From DAIRGB01 sp036794765 (GTDB lineage: Bacteria > Patescibacteriota > JAHJAL01): 9,075 bases of DNA. The stretch's first letter is position 1. Every line of letters begins with the position of its first letter. The position numbers and the translations under genes were made by a program. Location of the stretch: contig DAIRGB010000045.1 in assembly GCA_036794765.1 (NCBI GenBank), positions 1-9,075 on the forward strand. Direction: 5' to 3'. Shown here one piece after another: positions 6,043 to 9,075 of the stretch. The notes under the pieces were generated by a model that was not told where the DNA came from, made no database searches, and was given only the letters and a program-made list of their open reading frames with translations.

Positions 6043-8232
6043 TTAGTATCTCTCCAATAAATAATCATGCGCAAATGCCACACCTTTTAATGAAAACTTA
6101 TCATGGCTCGAACCGGTATGTATTGTACCGGTTGTAAAGTAAAAACCTTCAATCTCACCTACTATTCCCTCAACAATAATATCACCATCAAAAACGATCA
6201 AGCCAAAATTACCTCTCTCAACACATGTGCTTCCATTGTCCGACTGCATCTTGATATTATCTTTGATTCTCACATCTCTACCATACACTACCAATGTAGT
6301 CGGAGCGCCTATCATCAAGTCACCGGATGACAAATTATCTAAAACAACTTCGCCCAATGCATTATTGGCCACCAAAATACGACCCTCCCGCTTTCGGTGT
6401 TTTTGGTCTTGAATAAAACTTTCCAAGGAAGACGTAGAATTTGTGTCTATTGTCGTTCCTCTCTCAATAATCAACTTATCAACTTTGTCTCGTAACGTGC
6501 TAATCATTTTATTATAAGTTGAATCCTCTCCCAATTGATAATCAGACACACTACCTGCCGTTCCTTGTCCCCCACTGGCTTTTACATCTTCACTGGCCAC
6601 CAAAAGATACAAATTTTGATCCTCTTCCAATCTTTTTATCTGCAAATCACCTTGTTCAACCAATACGTCGCCAGTTATAGATACCCTCTTGCGACCGGCC
6701 ACTGCAGTTCTCACTTCGGCTCCACCTTTTACACCACTCATTACCGTCCCATCCGGTAAAGTCACATTAAAAGTAGCATCCAATGTAGCAACAAAATCAC
6801 AACCCTGTACCAACAAAGCATTCATCTCCACTGCATCAGACGTCAACACCGGAATATCAACCGTCAGACTATCCGAAGCAATATCTTGAGCAGCGACCAC
6901 AACCGAAATTGACGAGGGAATACCATTTGACACATCACATGAATCAGCACCTGAAACACTTACCCCTTGACCTTTGAAAGAAATATTTAATATTCCAGAA
7001 TCAATTCTTCCTTTTTGAGTATCTTTAGGCAACAAATATCCAGGCCAAGTTATAATCGTCTTGTAACGCAAATACTTGTACCAAGGCCCTCCGGCTGACT
7101 CCGGTTCGAGTTTAATAATATTTTCCGGATTAATATCCGCCTCGGCAGTTGTAGTTTTTCCATTGTAAACATTGGCCAGCAATGACATATTCAAAGCACT
7201 ATCCCTTTTTACCACCGTCAATACACTAGGAAAAACATATTTGCCCTGCTGTCCACCTTCATCTATCACAAATTCCAAATTCCATACTCCCGCATCTTCG
7301 GCTTGAGCAAAAATACAATCTTTCAATTGATTAAAGTTCTTATCATAACTTCCACACGTCACCCTCTTATTTGCGGAATTAACAAAAGTTCCGGTTATTG
7401 TAATACCACTGGCACCCCTAATTTCTTCACCCTTGATAACTGGATCAAAAGTCAAATCAAAATTTTGAGCACCAGACGGCGCCAAAACTACTGAAGGCTT
7501 GATAGATATCTTGTCTATCCCTTGAGTAGCCGCCAAAGTAATCGCTTTTTTTGTCTCTCCCACTTGAAAAATCACTGCTCCTTCATATACTCCAGGCTTT
7601 TTTGCGGTAACATACCCGTACTCATCCACCGAGATATTCTCGTCACTACTCGACCATTTTGTCTGTACATCGTACAAATCTCTCCCCGCCAAACCCAAAA
7701 CAACAGGATCAATCCTAACAGTTGAGTTTACTCCCAAATCCAACTTTTCGGGCACAGAAACCTTATTTAATTCATAAGGACGCCAAGAAGTTTTACCAGA
7801 CAATAAAATATTTTTACCATTGTCCAACAAAAAATCCGCCGATAAATTACCAGCCAAATCAATCTTCGCAATCCTATTGTTATTCAAACCAATATCTATA
7901 ATACCTAAATCAGATGAATACAATCTTCCATGCAAAAATCCAATCTGATCAATTTCCATCTCCGCCCCACCTTGACCATCAAAATAAATCTTACTACCAT
8001 CATTTGCTAAAGCATAACCTTTGATTAGTCTAACATTGTCAATTACCAACGGATTGTCATCAGAAAAAACAAAATCTTTACCCGCGACCTTCAAACTACC
8101 AATAATATTATATTCATTGGCTTTCAACCAAGGAAAAGGACGCACAATAATAGATCCAGCAACAAACAAAGCAGCTACCGCCACTAGTGCCAGACCCAAT
8201 TTCCAACCCTCTTTTTTCATCTTCAATTTCAT
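6043..8232 (-). CDS. N-anchored surface protein with Big-like domain and beta-helix-like C-terminus
   Basis: The frame is open from a TTG at 8238 (731 codons). ATGs at 8232 and 8220 are more likely starts; I chose 8232. Numbered from 8238: basic N-terminus, transmembrane helix ~13-32, then an ectodomain. Residues ~45-145 hold short G-x-x-x repeats (IKGYALANDG, LHGRLYSSDLG) that may be a diverged form of the GYAWS-type repeats of CPR surface proteins. Residues ~163-238 form a Big_2-like Ig domain (TKWSSSDENISVDEYGYVTA, then PGVYEGAVIF). Residues ~240-540 are beta-rich without a family I can name; cysteine pairs C295/C308 and C434/C480 could form disulphides. Residues ~575-613 are polar and perhaps helical. 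Residues ~617-731 look like stacked beta strands (TTLVVYGRDVRIKDNI, FGLIVFDGDIIVEG, IEGFYFTTGTIHTG), a type I recall from CPR pilus-linked or surface proteins. The protein ends LLERY. No Shine-Dalgarno is visible. Confidence 0.88.
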   Translation of the reverse strand: MKLKMKKEGWKLGLALVAVAALFVAGSIIVRPFPWLKANEYNIIGSLKVAGKDFVFSDDNPLVIDNVRLIKGYALANDGSKIYFDGQGGAEMEIDQIGFLHGRLYSSDLGIIDIGLNNNRIAKIDLAGNLSADFLLDNGKNILLSGKTSWRPYELNKVSVPEKLDLGVNSTVRIDPVVLGLAGRDLYDVQTKWSSSDENISVDEYGYVTAKKPGVYEGAVIFQVGETKKAITLAATQGIDKISIKPSVVLAPSGAQNFDLTFDPVIKGEEIRGASGITITGTFVNSANKRVTCGSYDKNFNQLKDCIFAQAEDAGVWNLEFVIDEGGQQGKYVFPSVLTVVKRDSALNMSLLANVYNGKTTTAEADINPENIIKLEPESAGGPWYKYLRYKTIITWPGYLLPKDTQKGRIDSGILNISFKGQGVSVSGADSCDVSNGIPSSISVVVAAQDIASDSLTVDIPVLTSDAVEMNALLVQGCDFVATLDATFNVTLPDGTVMSGVKGGAEVRTAVAGRKRVSITGDVLVEQGDLQIKRLEEDQNLYLLVASEDVKASGGQGTAGSVSDYQLGEDSTYNKMISTLRDKVDKLIIERGTTIDTNSTSSLESFIQDQKHRKREGRILVANNALGEVVLDNLSSGDLMIGAPTTLVVYGRDVRIKDNIKMQSDNGSTCVERGNFGLIVFDGDIIVEGIVGEIEGFYFTTGTIHTGSSHDKFSLKGVAFAHDYLLERY

Positions 8233-8238
8233 CTTCAA
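8215..8238 (-). repeat. 12-base tandem repeat over the start of the 6043-8232 gene
   Basis: On the minus strand TTGAAGATGAAA occurs twice in a row (8238-8227 and 8226-8215). Each copy encodes LKMK and offers a TTG and an ATG start in the same frame. The duplication keeps the frame and puts identical sequence around the ATGs at 8232 and 8220. Confidence 0.85.
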
Positions 8239-8259
8239 ATTTTATATTTATTAATTTAA

Positions 8260-8289
8260 ATTATATCTACACAAAGTCTCAAGTATCAA
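8260..8289 (-). promoter_or_regulatory. Candidate sigma70 promoter for the 6043-8232 gene
   Basis: On the minus strand TTGATA (8289-8284) matches 5 of 6 bases of the -35 consensus. TATAAT (8265-8260) is a perfect -10 box. The spacer is 18 bases. Transcription would begin near 8253, giving a leader of about 20 bases to the ATG at 8232 or about 33 to the one at 8220. The -35 box lies inside the heptad repeat units of the same gap. In AT-rich DNA a chance match is possible, but position and spacing both fit. Confidence 0.6.
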
Positions 8290-8371
8290 GTCCAAAATAT
8301 AAAAATTATTATAAAATTATATTATTGAATTGTATTTTCCTTCTACTTGATGCTTGTTACTTGCAACTTAT
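8272..8371. repeat. Heptad-periodic inverted repeat, ACTTGAT family
   Basis: The left arm has 7-base units CAAAGTC 8272, TCAAGTA 8279 and TCAAGTC 8286. The right arm has TACTTGA 8344, TGCTTGT 8351, TACTTGC 8358 and AACTTAT 8365. Positions 8280-8291 pair with 8345-8356 with one mismatch in 12. The longer alignment 8273-8291 against 8345-8363 matches at 15 of 19. The spacer (8293-8343) is AT-rich. The array sits between the 8377 stop and the 8232 start. Confidence 0.75.
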
Positions 8372-8376
8372 CATTT

Positions 8377-9075
8377 TTACTTCTCTCTCCAAACATTACT
8401 ACCATTTGAAGTTACATTGCTAAACCAAACCGACAAAACAAAATAAATAATTACTGCCAACAAAATTACTGCCAAAAACAACAATATCGTTAATTGAATC
8501 GAAATATTGTTATCCTTTAATTTCGAAAATAATACGTTGATCCAATTGTCCGCAAACGTCCAATACTTTACTATCCCATTGTCGCTCTCGCTTGCACTAA
8601 CAACACTTTGAGTCTGATCATCTTCTGTCTCTTTCAATAAACTATATTCTCTAATCAATTTATCTTCCACGCCACTTCCAAATCTCAAACCATCACTCAC
8701 TTCTGACAAAATATTAGAAACAAACACTTCTTTATTTTCTCCAGCATTCCAACTAGTCAATATTCCCAAACGATAATACACAACCTCATCAGTCAATTCA
8801 CTATCCAAAAAACAAACCTGTTTGTTTGCATTCTGTCCTGACCTACCAACCGACTGCCAGCTATCACCAGATTTTTCATCAGAACGATAAACTTCATAAC
8901 CAACCACCGAAAAATCACTCATCCCCTTCCAACAAATTTTCAAAGTCTTTTCATCAGTTTGTTCATATTCCGGTATAGGGATAATTCTCATTTCCAAAGA
9001 AATATCATCAATCATTGTCTTTTCAACTTGATCAGATGTCACCACAATTGTCTTACCGCCAAAATACCCAGCCTC
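8377..9075 (-). CDS. FN3-domain protein with C-terminal membrane anchor, 5' end beyond window
   Basis: The frame is open from the right edge (first complete codons read EAGYFGGKTIVVTSDQ) to the TAA at 8377: 232 residues visible, N-terminus missing. A GTG at 9045 could be taken as a start, but the coding frame runs through it with no stop, so I treat the gene as truncated by the window. In visible numbering, ~27-122 fit a fibronectin type III domain: LKICWKG strand with its Trp, VVGYEVYRSDE strand, then CFLDSEL and VVYYRLGILTS. Residues ~123-185 are a polar, acidic linker. Residues ~193-217 (LTILLFLAVILLAVIIYFVL) form a transmembrane helix. A short tail with NVWREK follows. The FN3 part would be outside and the tail inside, as expected if a signal peptide lies upstream. 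The function is unknown; it fits the surface-protein theme of the cluster. Confidence 0.88.
   Translation of the reverse strand, partial: EAGYFGGKTIVVTSDQVEKTMIDDISLEMRIIPIPEYEQTDEKTLKICWKGMSDFSVVGYEVYRSDEKSGDSWQSVGRSGQNANKQVCFLDSELTDEVVYYRLGILTSWNAGENKEVFVSNILSEVSDGLRFGSGVEDKLIREYSLLKETEDDQTQSVVSASESDNGIVKYWTFADNWINVLFSKLKDNNISIQLTILLFLAVILLAVIIYFVLSVWFSNVTSNGSNVWREK

Noticed and set aside
6029..6045. Truncation of the 731-codon gene by insertion of the heptad array
   Set aside because: The TAA precedes the array, and the frame after it does not continue into recognisable protein, so there is no positive evidence of a broken end.
9043..9045. GTG as the start of the FN3-protein gene
   Set aside because: The same frame runs open to the right edge with plausible protein (EAGYFGGKTIV), so an N-terminus beyond the window is more likely.

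Overview
The window holds five protein genes, all on the minus strand, and every one encodes an exported or membrane-anchored protein. I see no RNA gene, transposase, CRISPR array or metabolic enzyme. The DNA is AT-rich and uses the standard code. Its long Ig-like, FN3-like and Big-like surface proteins, tiny intergenic gaps and weak Shine-Dalgarno sites suggest a Candidate Phyla Radiation (Patescibacteria) genome. That assignment is an inference from style, because no phylogenetic marker gene is present.

Read in the direction of transcription (right to left): (1) 9075-8377 is the 3' part of a gene for an FN3-domain protein with a C-terminal membrane anchor. (2) 8376-8239 is an AT-rich gap with a heptad-periodic inverted repeat and a good sigma70-type promoter. 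(3) 8232-6043 encodes an N-terminally anchored ~729-residue ectodomain protein with a Big-like domain and a beta-helix-like C-terminus. (4) 6042-5865 is a second gap with a different heptad-periodic inverted repeat (perfect 23-bp arms), a promoter candidate and a clear Shine-Dalgarno site. (5) 5864-5190 and 5161-4274 encode two small single-pass proteins, each with two DUF5666-like beta modules outside the membrane. (6) 4255 to the left edge is one uninterrupted ORF of at least 1418 codons. It encodes a secreted N-terminal half, a transmembrane hairpin that doubles as an internal signal peptide, and a long chain of Ig-like/FN3 modules with DPDG-type loops.

Genes 5864-1 are separated by only 28 and 18 bases and probably form one operon. 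A reasonable inference is that the two small anchored proteins help present, fold or anchor the giant surface protein, but the sequence does not prove this. The most notable signals are: the two inverted heptad arrays that bracket the 731-codon gene, each with a candidate -35 box inside its repeat units; the signal-peptide-like hairpin in the middle of the giant protein; and the steep GC change inside that single ORF (about 25% near its 5' end, about 50% near the left edge).
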